A stretch of DNA of 64,000 bases from Drosophila miranda (Eukaryota; Arthropoda; Insecta; Diptera; Drosophilidae): NCBI RefSeq assembly GCF_003369915.1, contig NC_046674.1, positions 10,416,001-10,480,000 on the forward strand, written 5' to 3'. A model generated the notes under the pieces. It worked only from the letters and a program-made list of their open reading frames with translations, ran no database searches and had not been told where the DNA came from. Both the position numbers and the translations under genes were made by a program. Below are positions 11,401 to 23,612 of this stretch, one piece after another. Each line of letters starts with the position of its first letter. The first letter of the stretch is position 1.

Positions 11401-14400
11401 GACGTCAGCAAAGCCCTGAACGACCCGGGACGTATCTACTACCCGAAGCTTGCTCGCAAATGCTGGATCGACGAGCTATTGGAGCGACGCAAGAAATTGG
11501 CCAAGGTCGAGGAGCAGCTCGCCTTGAAGGGAGTCACCGACGTGAAGCCCTTCGCCATACCATCGTCGGCAGCCGCCGGCAAGCAGACCTACTTGGAAAA
11601 GTGCCTGCTGCGTCTCACGGAAGTGTCGGCAAAGGGAGGGTCGGCCAACGTCAATTTTGAGCTCGTAAACTCGCTGGCCAAGCAGATCCAGACGGTGCGC
11701 CTGCAGTTCAGCCAGCTCAACCGCTTCGCCAAGACCTTTCGCTGCTACACCAAGGAGTGCAACACCAACTCGAACGCCGTATCTCAAATCACACAAAACA
11801 CGTGCTACTCGCCGCTGTGTCTGCAGAAGGCCCGTGCCAAGAAGGAACTTCTGCTGCTGCTGCGGAAGGCGCACACCGCGGGCAACGGCTCCAAGGAGAC
11901 GGTGGCCGCCATCCTGGGTGCCGTCAAGAAGCCCTCTATTCTCGAACAGAAGCTGACCGAAGGCAAACGGGAAGCCACTCAGCTTTCAGTCGACGAGTCG
12001 GATGATGCAAAGGCGGCGGAAACCGAAGCACCGCTGGACCTGCTCCAAGACTGGGAGCAGGCTCGCGCGCACTCTGTGGCCTTCACTGAGCAGCTTTTGA
12101 GCGACTGCCTGCTGGTAGAGCCAGATCTTCCCAACAACGCCAGGGTCAAGAAGGAGGAGGAGCTGGTCCCCGGAAGCAGCACGAACGCCGACTCCAGCAC
12201 GCAAGACTCGGACAAAATGGACTTCATCGAAAGCATGGACGTTTGCAGCAACGTGGAGATCGAGAGCACTGAGGATTCGATTGTTACGGCGATAAACACT
12301 TCGTGCTTGGACGCCAGCGCCGAGGACGTAGACATGCGCCCCGGATCGCGTCGAAAACGTTTCCAAAAGTCGAAGAAGGCCTACATCGGAACCAAGGACG
12401 TGTTGGATCACACGCTGGACAAGGAGATACCACTCAAGCAGAATCGCCGTTTTCGCATCAGCTCTCGTCCGGTCAAGCGCGACTGCTGCACGAAATACGA
12501 GCGGGAGTACTTCGAGAACGGAAAGGAGCGCGTCTACAGCGCTGTTTCGCCGCGTGGGCGTGTCTATCTGATCAACGACTGGTCCAAGCTGTACGACCAG
12601 GCCGTTAAGAGCGAGGACAAGACCACGGTCATGAAGAAGGCCACGTACGCCAGATACCCTCTCATCTCCAACTTCCTTACGCACAAAAAGAAGCGCAGCC
12701 TGTTGGTTCTGCCGCGCTACGAGCTCCGAAAGCTGGCGCGTCTGGGCGGACGATCGGCCACGAATGGCTTCCACCACGGGGCCAAGAACAACACCATTTG
12801 GCAGTATCAGTGCTCGCGTCCGCTCTTCCGAACCTGCTGGTCCTACCGCACGTGCAACGCCACCACGCTGTCCTGCATTGCCCTCCAGCTGCGGATATTG
12901 TGGTCCTGTCTGCGCTGGGACGACATGATAGCCAAGCCGCCGTCCACCGATGGCAAACATCAGGTGACAACCGAGACGGAAATTGTCACCCTGGAGCTGT
13001 TAAAGCTGCGCCATGCAGGGCGCTACGGCGAGAAAACCAGCTACTTGCGGCGCAAAGTTGTCATCCCTCTGGAGATGCCAAAGACGATTAGAGGTGAGTA
13101 ATTGGCAGGGCATCCATCCCCTGTGTTTGCTTAACCACTGTATATTCTGGGTCTTCTCACAGAGGTCACGTCGATACGGTCTGGTCTGCGCAAACGGAAG
13201 CGCGCTGAATCTCCGCAGCCAACCGAGCCGCAAATAAGCGAGGAGTGGGTCGAGGAGGACAAGCTCGAGCTGTGGGAAATCAAATTCATAGGTGAGAAAC
13301 AGGAAAAGGCCCGCCTGTCCACAGTGACGCGTTCTGTGGCATCGCGGCAGCTGGAGTCGACCGGCGGCGGCAGTCCGGGCACATCCACCAACGGAACGCT
13401 GGTCGGTGCCGGTCGTGTCCAGCTGGCCCCGAAGCCCAGCGAAGACGTTAAGGAGAAAATGGAACAGCAGTTGAAGCTACAAAGAGCCGCGTATCAGCAA
13501 CGAAAGGTCATCGCCACATGCGAGCTAGCCCGGGCCGGAACTCCAGGTAAGTCACGGGCCTGAGACTTGCGATAGCATATGCTTGATGGAATTCCCCTGT
13601 TTGCAGTCAAAGGCCAGATAATTGGCAGCAGGCGCGTGATCGTTAAGAATCCAGATGGCACCACGCGAATCATCCAGCAGGCAGTCACACAAGTGGCCCG
13701 AGCGGCCCCAGCGAACGCGTCGCCAGCCGCCGCTTCCCACTCAGCGCAGAGCACATCCAACACACAGAGCACGCAGTCGGCACCCACCCCGCACAAGGTA
13801 CAAATCATCCGTGGCCCGGATGGCAAGGTGAGCGTGAGGGGACTGAACCCTGGACAGCAGCTGGTGCAAATGCCGGACGGAAAGCTGCACGTGTTGACAA
13901 CTTCATCGAATTCGGCGACCCCAGGTGAGTGGCTCGGTTTGCAGTGGAATGCAGGACAGGAAGTGGCACTAAATCGCATTCGTTTTTACTTTTACAGGAA
14001 GCAAAGGCAAGGTATTACCCATTAAATCTCTACCCACACAATCGCCCACAGCCGCAACGTCCACGTCGGCCGCTGCAACACTAGCGGCACCCGCAGTCAA
14101 ACAAATGGCCGTGAAACACGTCGCAAAGCCTACCGGGGCCCAGTCAATAGCGTCACAGCGGGTTGCCCTACCTCTCGCGCAGATAAAGAACAAAATGCTG
14201 ATGGCCCAGCAGCAACAGGTGTCGGCAGCAGCAGCAGCGGCAGCCACATCGGCGCCCCCAGTGCAGAAAATTGCGACGAAAGTCGTCAACTCGAGTGCCG
14301 CCGGACAGAATATGCAGCAAGTATTCGTGCAGTCTGGCTCCAAGCTGGTAGTTGGTCAGAACTCTCAGGGACAAAAGGTTATTTTATCCGCCTCGTCCAC

Positions 14401-14695
14401 ACAAGCGGCCACATCGGCAGTGCAACATCAGCAGCAAATTGTACAGACTCAAGCCCTGCCACAGCAAATCCAACAGGCCCCCCCACAGCAGCAATCGCAG
14501 CAAATGGCGATCAACCAGGTGGGGAGTCAACCAACACAGAAAGTAATACAACAAATCGTTAACACAAGTAATGTCCAACAACAGATAGTGATAGGGGGGC
14601 AGCGCATCATTTTGAGCCCCGGTCAGACTATTGTTACGCAGCGAAATGTGCCGCAGAGCCAGGCCCTGCAAATGGTCCAGCAACAGATTCAAACC

Positions 14696-14733
<38 letters not shown>

Positions 14734-17700
14734 ACAACAGCACCAGCAGCAGCAGCAACAGCAACAGCACATTGTGCAGCCACAGCAGCAATATGTTGTG
14801 CAAACGAATCAGGTTCAATCGTCGCCCACGACTCAGACAAAATTAGTTAAACAGCTCGTGGTGCAACAGCAAGCCCCACCGCCAGCAGTGGAGGAAAAAG
14901 CCCCGATCAACGCCGCCAATGAGGCCACTGAAACGGCCACCCAGCAAGTGCTCGTGCCGAACTCGACCCTGGCCCAACAGCTGGCCCAGGGCAAGCTGCA
15001 GGTGGCCACTGTCAATGGACAGCAAGTGATCGTGAAGCCCCTGGGGAACAACCAGGCTCAGATTGTGGCACACATCAAGCACCAGGGGGACGGTAACGCG
15101 CACATCGTCACCAACAACACGGCACCAGCAGTGCCCCAGGAAAGTCCGCAGAGCTCGCCGGTGAAACACTCGCAGCAGCAGGCTCTGGCGTCGCACAGCC
15201 CTCAACAACAACAGCAGGTTGTTGTCCAGCAACAGCAGATTGCACAGCAGTGCAGCTACGATACTGCCGCCGCCTCCATACCACAGCAGCATGTGGCGCC
15301 AGGAGCTGTCCAGCCACAAGGACAGACACCACAGCAACCCATGAGCGTGGAAGAGAGTCTTCTTCAGAACCAGCCGCCCGGCACGGTCATCAAATGCGTT
15401 ACGGCACAAGTACTGCAAACCGAGCACGGACCACGCATCGTGCTGCAGGGCCTGGTAGGCAACGACTTTACGGCCCAGCAGCTGCAGCTGGTGCAGACGC
15501 AGGTGAAGCAACAGCTTATGAAAGGTCAGTGACACTGCTGCTCTCCCCTCTGTTGGCTCCTCTTTGTAAACGTTCTCTATGCTTTCCAGCCCAAGAATCT
15601 AACGGCAAGCTGGGAGTCCTGGGGCCAACGAAAATCTACCTGGCCGTGCAGCCGGAGACCACGGCTCAATCGCAACCACCTCCCCTTACCCCAGTACACC
15701 AGTCGACTACACATCAACAAGTGAGTAGTTTCTGATTACAAAACTAATTCGAAAAGGGGAAGAACACAAGAGCAAAGAAAACTAAAGAAGAGAACAGAAT
15801 AGAGCAGGACTTTAGAGGGTGCATATGCTGCCTCAATAAAGAATGCCAGTTGAACGGCTTTTCTACATAGTATTTAAGTTATTTTTAATTTTTTTCAAGA
15901 CCAGAGAGGCATGTTGCTGCTTTCCTTGCATTTTTTATACGTTTTTGTTCGAAATCTTTTAATTTGTTTGGTTTTTTTTTTTTTTTTTTAATTTGTTTTT
16001 TTTTTGATTTGTTTTGAAACTTTGGCGCCGCCCAGCAAAAAAGTATTCTATTTCTTGAAATTGAATTGAATTTAATTAAATTTTTCGTTTCCTATTGTGT
16101 ATACATACATTCCTAAGCATTTAACAATATAAGTCTGTCATTTATCTGCTTTGTATTTGCCTAAGTACAGCGACAAAGACTTTCGTTAAATACCAACAAA
16201 GGCTTCATTTTGCAACATAGTTATTCGCCAACCAATTCTCCAGAAGAGAATCTACAGATACCGCACTCTCGACACAGAAAAGAGAGAGCTACTTTATATA
16301 TTATTTAGTAACCTAATTGACTTATTTATTTGATTTATTTAATACCTATCAAACATGTATTTAGCTTAATATTTGTGAATACGTTACGTTACTAGTCTTA
16401 AGCAACCTATTAGCTAGCTAGCGAGTAGCGTCAACTCTGAGGAAGCAACAGCACACACACACAACAAATTTTGTAAGAAACTATTCAGACTGTCGCCCGA
16501 TGTTTTCGCCCACGGCAAAAGTATTAGACACAACGCAACGCAACTGCGACTCGACTCGATTCGAATCGATTTTCTTGCCTGGGAGACATTTGGTTTTTAA
16601 AAATACAACATAAACATATGTATGTTACTTGTAAAATGTAAAGCGCCTTTTGCAATAAAACCTATTATGCAAACCAATACGATTGTGACCAGCTCTGTTT
16701 TTTTTAGTCCACTAAAAGCCCAACCAATGCTATGTGAGCTTATACCTTTTTCGGTGATATCGATATCGATTCAGAATACAAAGAGCTTGCTTACACGTTC
16801 AATCGATGCTTTTAAAAGAACAACAATGTATACACCTCTACAACAACAACTCCCCAAATACTATTGAAGGCAAGAAAAAATGCAAGACTGAAAGGAATAA
16901 CCAATAACGAATACACTTTCGGCTCCAGGCTAGAGGCTTCAGGCTCCAAGCTCCCAAGCGGCAGCACTCAAGATTGCAAGAGCTATGTAGGTCTTTCAGT
17001 TTGTAAACGATTCCCGATTGTATTGTATATAACATAGTATGTATTTTAAAATAAATGGATGCAAAACCTGCCAACGCTTTCTTGCTTTGAATACTTTCAA
17101 CCCATTGTTTACACTCGCACACGGAAGCGGAATCGGAATCGGAATCGGACGAGCCGTAGTATATTTCGCGCGCAGTAATGCTGTAATATGTAGTAAAGTA
17201 GTGAATACGATCTCCCCAATATCCCCATAGTCCTTTTAACACACAAAAGTTGAGACATTTGTGAATTTTTGTTTCTGAATTAGTTGGATGATTATTTGCA
17301 AATTGGCCTTTGTGTTGACAAAAAGCGCATGCTTCATGTATTTACGGGTGTATAAATAAACCACAACAACAACAACAACCTGTAAATCAGTGCAAGAAAA
17401 GCAACAACAGACATTTAACAGAACATGAATATAATACAGAAATCAGAAATCAGAGATCAGAAAATATCAGAAATCAGTTGAAACTTAAGGATCGCAACAA
17501 ATTATTTGACATCACTCTATTATTTCAATGGCCAAATTAAAATTCCATTCAAATTAAAATACAAACAGTATACAATTTGCTGAATTGCTGAAGAGATTAA
17601 CCCTATACACAGAGTTTTAGTTGGCTGACATATTTAAAATAATTATAATCAGAGGCACGATTCGTCTCCTAAAAAAAAAAAAACAACAAAAAACAATGGC

Positions 17701-20700
17701 AAAAACAAAAAATACTACCGTTCCTTATAAGCGCATGAGCTATCGTCGCGTTTGAGCTAGTTTTCTTATGATATCCTTCGAAATGAACACAAAGGCTTAA
17801 CCATATCTATAATCATCTCATCTAAATCGAAACGAAATTTGTACACTTGTCCAAACGAAAACATTAACACGTCAAATGTATACACAATATACACAACAAT
17901 ACTAACTGCCATATCTGCCATATCCACCATGAACAAACAACCGATATTAGACCTTTGCCACGATTTTCATTATAATTTTAAACCAAACCAGACCAGACCA
18001 GACCAAACCAAACCAGACCAAACTTAAATACAATACTATCCTCCTATCTTTGTAATAAAACAAAATTTCAATACCCTCAAAATATAAAAATCATGCTTCC
18101 ACTGCTTTATAAAAAACGTTTATAACCGTGCCTTAATGTCGCGTGTCAACAACTACAACTCCTAACCACGTGTTAATCTCTTCGCCAACCACAACTACTC
18201 AACTACTCAACTTTAATAACAAACATTAAAAGGTTGCCTGGAATAAGTACTACAACTGATCTCTGATTAAAGCCAGGTAGGTGTCCGTCAACACATTTTG
18301 AATATACATTTTGAACCTATATTTGTAATAATAATGCCCATGCATAAGCAAGCTATAAACGAGATTTTTGATTGTTGTATGGAATAATTACTTCGAATTT
18401 TGGTAACAATTAGGTTGGTGGCGGCATGCTAAATGTTTGTTTATCGAATACGAATTTAATATCTGAAGAAGACGATAGCGATGGCGATGACGATGACGAT
18501 GAAATAATCGTCGTCTGCAGTCCACAGAAAGAAAGGCCGAACCGAGAAGAGACTCAAGATAGCAAACCGCATTTCCGTGATTGCTCGGCGAGCCACACCA
18601 ACAGTAGTTGTATGCCAATTCAGCAAGCAAATCAATTAAACATTCAAAATCTAGTTCTAGTTGAAGATCAAGACAATAATGAACAGGATCGCTTGAAAAA
18701 ATATCAAAGTGAAGACCTTACACGATGTTCATTGCAGCCCAACATCGACAACGACACCACCGGGCCAACAACAACACCAACAACAACCACATCCACAACC
18801 CCAACCACATACGAAGCCAGCCCAATCATTATAAATAAAGCCGTAGACACTGGAAGCGAGCAGGAGCCGGCCGGCCCATGTGCCCAGGCCGATAAAACTA
18901 ATATTAAAATTAACATGCCACCCCTTGGTGCCTCTGCGCTGCTAGAGGGCATAGAGCACGACGAAAAATCAATCCACATTAGTAACACAACCATGGACAA
19001 GGGCGGAGAGGAGAACCAAAGTGAAAGCTTTGTCATCACCAGCGGTTACATACAAGAGTGTGAGTATTCCATCACCAATAAATACGCTTTACGTACCCAT
19101 GACGATGATTCCCCCCCTTTCAGCCATTACAAACGCACTTAAGCAGGGCTATCTGAGTCAGGAACTAGAAGAGAAGTTGGTCAATATGCGCAAGCAGCAG
19201 GAACAACAGAATGCTGCACACAGCTTGAATGACGGGGATTTGTCGTCTAGCGAGGACACAGCCACTTTAAATCGCCGCAGCACGCTATCGCGCCAGCAAA
19301 ATAGCGATGATCTTGATTGGAAAACTAGGACCTCAATGAAACGTCCAAACGCTATGACAACAAGCAGTCAATTTAATCGTATTTTTAAAAAAAGCCGTAT
19401 TCAGAAAGAAGATATAGTAGACATCAGTGAACAGAAACAATCCAAGTTAGAAAAGCACAAAGAATTGCTTAAGAAAAGCATCCTTCGTAAGCGATCATTA
19501 TTAGAACGCAACTTACAAAACGAAATACGCGAAGAAGTAAAGACGAAAGTCCAGCGCCATGTGCGATCCTTAAGTGTCGCCTCACCAGAAGAGCATAGCG
19601 AAAACGAAAGAGGATCCATATTTTCCGATCGTCGCGATGAGCAAAATATTGAACAGAAGCGGTAAGTAGGCAAACAGTCAGTTGGCAACAATCATTGCTC
19701 ATTTGCTGTTTTCTCAGGTGTCTCAAGGTCAGCACCAGTCGAAATCTCCGGGAGGAAGCCCTTGCAGACAACAGCACACATGGCGTCGGAAGGCCTAAGA
19801 AGTTGACAAAGAAAAAGGAAAAGCTATATTGCGTTTGTCGCACACCTTACGATGAAACAAAGTATGTCCAAATCATATCAAAATTGTATCAAAATAATCA
19901 TTTGTGCGTGCTTTTTTCCACTCAGATTTTATGTGGGCTGTGACCTGTGCAGCAATTGGTTTCATGGCGAGTGTGTTAACATCACCGAAGAAGCTTCGAA
20001 GAATCTTTCTGAATTCATTTGCATTGATTGCAAGAAGGCACGCGAAACAGAGGAACTCTTTTGCAGTTGTCGCCAACCATACGATGATTCACAATTTTAT
20101 ATTTGCTGCGATAAATGCCAGGGTTGGTTCCACGGCCGTTGTGTCGGTATACTACAGAGCGAGGCTGAGTTTATAGACGAGTACGTATGCCCCGAGTGTC
20201 AGCGGAAGACAGATGCAAACGCAGTCAATATGAAAACCCTTACGTCCGATGAAACTAACGAGCTAAAGGAGTTAATTAAGCAAATACAGGTAATAAAATA
20301 AATAAATACAAAAAATATTCAGCCATGCTTCAGTTTATGAAAATTTTTGCGATTTTGGACAAATTCGAATTCGTACGAATTGAAATTTGTGTGCTCCAGT
20401 TTTCCCAACTTGTTGCCATCGATAGTGTTTCATTCCCAAATTTGTTTGGCAATCTCTCTTTATATGAAACTAAAACGAGCGGTAGAGTTGTGAGCCGCGG
20501 CAAGGGTCGCGGCTGTACTTGTATATGCTTATGTTTTATGTAACCTATAAAATATTTGTCTACCCGATAACCGAAAAAAATAGGGGGGTATATTCGATTT
20601 TTGGTGAAAGTATATTATATTAGTTATATACATATTGATCAGAATCAGATCGTCCCGATGAGCTCCAAGATCTTGGAGACTACAAGAGCTAGAGCAACCA

Positions 20701-21985
20701 AATTTTGTATATGGACTTCGGCTATAACCCATACAATATATTTGTTTGCGGTAGCGCCAGAATTGTTTCTCTCTCTTTTTGTGTCGCTGTTTGTAAAAGG
20801 GACGAATTGATTTCTTTGGGGGATCTATTCGCGCACTTTGCTATCACTTATATGAAAGAGATGGAGAAAACCTAGACAGAAACGTAACCACGACCGCTGA
20901 TGTTAATTCTTGCACCATGTTTATTATCTTTCCACCTAATGACCTATTCGATCAGAATTATAGAATATTTTATGTTTTACATCCGTCTCTCTCTCTACTC
21001 ACACCAACACCCCCGGCTTATCTCGTTGGCCTACGACAGAGGGCGAACACTGCACTATTTAGAGTGAGATAGAGAGAAATAGAGAATGAGTAAGGGAAGT
21101 GGAAGAGGTAGCGTAGCTACAGCAATTTCATTCGGATTCGGATATCTTATAGATATTTTCATTCTCAATGATTCTGGGTTTTTCGGGCACAGATTTTTGT
21201 CCTTTGTTGGGTGATGGGCATTCCGAAATTGTGAAACAAACTTGACACAGTGTGATATCACGGGAGTCTGCACACCACATTTGTGTGCTCTAGCTCTTGT
21301 AGTCTCTGAGAAATAGGCGTCAAACAAGACGGACAGACAGACATGGCTATATCGACTCGGTTATTGATGCCACCCATTCATGAGGGTGTCGAGATTTACG
21401 AAGATAAATTTCCAATTATGTAAATATAAACTTAAAACATCGGCAAATACTTTTATATTTTTTCCCGCTCATAAATATTTGTATTTATGTGCTATTTATT
21501 TTTGAGATCGCATGATCTGCGAAAATCCGAGCAGGCACTTTTGCGATTGCAATAACTAAAGCATGGCTGAATACGAATATATGGACATTTAATTGGTATA
21601 CATAACACAAAATATATAATTTATTTGACAGTTGCACAAGAGTGCTTGGCCGTTTATGGAGCCGGTTGATCCGGATGAAGCGCCAGACTATTACAAAGTA
21701 ATTAAAGAACCAATGGGTAAGTTGAAAAAAATTAATATGTTGCATGACAACACTACTACGACGATACTTTTACCCACAGATCTCAAACGGATGGAAACCA
21801 AACTCGAATCAAAAGCGTACACCAAACTCGCCGACTTCATTGGCGATATGACAAAAATTTTCGACAACTGCCGCTACTACAACCCAAAAGAATCGTCCTT
21901 TTACAAATGTGCTGAAGCACTGGAATCGTACTTTGTGCAAAAACTTAAATGCTTTCGCGAAAATGTTTTTGGCCAGAGTAATTAA
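8156..21985 (+). CDS. E(bx)/NURF301, largest subunit of the NURF remodelling complex
   Basis: BPTF-family scaffold of the ISWI-containing NURF nucleosome remodeller; it binds histone H3K4me3 and acetylated histone tails in the nucleus. Coding exons: 8156-8447, 9164-13093, 13163-13546, 13607-13924, 13998-15524, 15590-15720, 18414-19059, 19124-19661, 19718-19861, 19926-20289, 21632-21716, 21780-21985. They sum to 8565 bases, exactly 2854 residues plus stop, which supports every junction. In order: basic AT-hook-like N-terminus; acidic patch; DDT domain (about residues 191-250, [17 protein letters not shown]); first PHD finger (about 343-383, C..C...CC..C...H..C); coiled-coil and WHIM-like region; a Gln-rich central part with a poly-Gln run at 14696-14770; two C-terminal PHD fingers (about 2626-2730); and a bromodomain ending the protein ([25 protein letters not shown]). 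It is a little longer than the D. melanogaster protein. Its first exon and promoter are duplicated upstream. Confidence 0.96.
8524..8976. repeat. Local direct duplication in E(bx) intron 1
   Basis: Two direct copies of an about 215-230 base unit lie at 8524-8737 and 8748-8976. Both begin with ATTGCATTTCAAAAGTTTG and end with CTGAAATAACAGGC. They differ by small indels, mostly in the A-rich GAAAAAAAA tracts. Copy 2 lies directly before a small open exon-like sequence at 8995. No coding function is seen. Confidence 0.85.
8995..9028 (+). CDS. Possible alternative first coding exon of E(bx)
   Basis: An ATG opens a basic 11-codon peptide ([11 protein letters not shown]) plus one base and then a GTAAAT donor. 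The phase is exactly that of the normal exon 1 (ends AAA G|GT), so splicing to the acceptor at 9164 would continue into the E(bx) frame (G-Y-E-S-E...). Seen directly: start codon, phase and a donor-like sequence. Inferred: that it is used. Chance occurrence of such a short exon is quite possible; the donor is only moderate and no promoter motif is obvious. Confidence 0.3.
15721..15735 (+). CDS. Read-on end of a short E(bx) isoform (intron retained)
   Basis: If the donor at 15720/15721 is not used, translation continues for four codons (VSSF) to a TGA at 15733-15735, followed by AATAAA at about 15836 and long A/T-rich DNA. This would give a NURF301 form lacking the two C-terminal PHD fingers and the bromodomain. 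Short NURF301 forms lacking this C-terminal part are described for D. melanogaster, so the arrangement looks conserved. Use of this end cannot be shown from sequence. Confidence 0.5.
   Translation: MSSF
15736..18413 (+). other. Long E(bx) intron / 3' UTR of the short isoform
   Basis: This 2.7-kb stretch separates the Gln-rich exons from the exon that begins VGGGMLNV (18414, phase 0). It is A/T-rich with several AATAAA signals (about 15836, 16656, 17355 and 18055), poly-T runs near 15970-16005 and a CCAAA/CCAGA pentamer array at about 17983-18022. It probably holds the 3' untranslated region of the short isoform and otherwise intron. I see no separate gene in it. Confidence 0.55.
20570..21430. 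repeat. Two inverted copies of a DINE/SGM-like interspersed repeat in E(bx) intron 10
   Basis: The plus-oriented segment 20584-20810 and the minus-oriented segment about 21000-21380 share features of one family. These are a GTATATTCGATTT..GGTG block, the CTACAAGAGCTAGAGCAACCAAATTTTGTA block, a run of CTGTCTGTCCGTC type, a TGTGATATCAC block and a CT-rich/CACTGCA-type end. The same family recurs at about 48110-48320 and 55545-56060. The structure suits a non-autonomous Helitron-like (DINE-1/SGM) element; the exact family cannot be named without a library search. The copies sit between the exons for PHD3 and the bromodomain. Confidence 0.6.
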
Positions 21986-22570
21986 AAGCATTAGCTAAGC
22001 TATTTAATCTTAAGTTAAGCCAGTTTTGATACGAATGAAGTATCTAATCTTTTGCAACCATAAACATTTAACACGTGCGTTTGTTATACCATACATTTTT
22101 CATACCATAACAGAACTAACTAAAATTACAAATTACAAAATACAAAAAATATATGTAAATACTATTCATCATGTAAACACATATATAACTATTGTATGAA
22201 ATATAACTGCAGAGCCGTGTAATATACAGAAATAATAATAATAAAATATATATAATAATAATAATATTCTAATAGATATCATAATTAGGTAAGAAGAAAT
22301 CATAGTAATTTGCGGGGAACCCAACCGCTCAATTATATCCTTTTGTACATATAATGCAGCTGTAAATAAATAACGTATGCATTTTTTTAATATTGATCTG
22401 ATTGACATACCGTAGACTTAAAAATCGTATGCTAAGTTGTAAAAATATATGCTTATTCCTAATAATAAATTCAGCATTTTTCTGAATTTGATTACGTAGC
22501 ATAATCAAGCAAATCATAAGACTTCTGCCTCCACAGCAAGTTTTCCTATTTGGTTAAAGGAATAAATGTA
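21986..22570 (+). other. E(bx) 3' UTR and A/T-rich spacer
   Basis: Very A/T-rich DNA follows the E(bx) stop, with several overlapping AATAAA/AATAAT signals (about 22240-22260 and 22362). The 3' end of the long E(bx) transcript most likely lies here. No coding potential seen. Confidence 0.5.
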
Positions 22571-22940
22571 TCGTGTGGCATAGGGAATCGCTCCGTCCTC
22601 ACTCGTGCGCTCAGGACAGATTGGCATTTTTGGTGCCTTCTACGAAAGCCCACTACTGTCTTGCACTGGCTTCAACGGCACTAATACTGCCTTGTGCTGG
22701 ATTGAACGCCAGACGAATGAATACACAAACTCCTTTCATCGATCCCATCTTCCGAAGGGACTTCCTGTCCCGTCTCTATGTGGACTATGTGTCTTTCTAC
22801 AATCGTCGGCGCTTCCGAGATTCTTGGCATTGAATGGGACTGGTCTACTGCCTCAGAGTCCTCAGTCGGAGGACTGATCTGCAGAAAAAGAATGGCTAAA
22901 GTTTTTAGAGGAGAGATTGCCCGCTCGAGTCTCAATTTAC

Positions 22941-23066
22941 GTGACTAGTCGATAAGGACCATCCAACAGCTTTGGACAGAAGATTCACCACCTGCCGCAC
23001 TGCCGTGTCGTCCAGAGAAGTGCGACTGAGGCGGAGGGACTTCCGATAGATGCGGCTGCTCAGAGC
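22941..23066 (-). pseudogene. ABCC/MRP-type transporter exon fragment
   Basis: On the minus strand a TTTCAG acceptor-like sequence is followed by an open stretch. It contains SSRIYRKSLRLSR and then RQVVNLLSKAV, the conserved intracellular-loop motif of the first transmembrane domain in ABCC4-like (MRP) transporters (family pattern IYRKALRLS...GQ.VNLLSNDV). The expected Asn-Asp of the LLSNDV motif is replaced, the frame runs into unrelated sequence, and no Walker A, signature or further transmembrane exons are found nearby. The fragment is about 41 codons. The DNA further left (about 22573-22900) has open frames on both strands but no match I can name; it may be more of the same decayed gene. 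Confidence 0.55.
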
Positions 23067-23612
23067 TGAAATCAGAAGATGATTCGCTTTCAGCAAAGAG
23101 AGATTAAGTATCCCTACGTCTAGAATAAAGTATATTTAATTTAATTTCATCAAAAAAAATAGGGTACAGAAACTCACATACGCCGCTTTTTTAGAATTTT
23201 CGATCTCTCAAATCACTTTCCACTGGGTGGCGCTCGTATCATTGTCACTCATTCACTTTCAAAATATTCGACCTTGGCGCGCAGATTTAGCGATTATTCA
23301 GTCGATACCATCGATAGTCGAACGGCCTTCTTCGAATCGGTTATGGCTCCCTCCTTCGCTCTCCTTGAGTCGGTTGGACATGATACTCATGTCATATTAT
23401 ATTATAATAAAATATTTACTTTATCCTCTGACTTGGGCATTTTAACAAATATAAAATGAATTATTTACATACAAATTTTATTGCTGAATAGTTTCTGAAT
23501 TGGTGCTGTTAAATATCGGCTAGCTGCTCATCACTAGCTCTGATCTGTTTATTTTTGTATTTATTTAGCATCATACGTCCATCGAAGACAACAAAAAAAG
23601 GCGCAAAAGGCA
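23067..23612. other. Repeat-containing spacer before the repeat-protein gene
   Basis: A/T-rich spacer. The segment about 23236-23290 (ATTGTCACTCATTCACTTTC, then GGCGC..AG) recurs at about 52290-52330, so it belongs to a dispersed repeat. ATCGATAG at 23310 is DRE-like and could serve the next gene (ATG at 23613). No coding sequence supported. Confidence 0.4.

Noticed and set aside
11986-12960. 324-codon minus-strand frame within E(bx) exon 2
   Set aside because: Antisense shadow of a G/C-rich coding exon.
22573-22935. Overlapping 80-90 codon frames on both strands considered as a small gene
   Set aside because: No start context or domain; better explained as further debris of the decayed ABCC-like locus.
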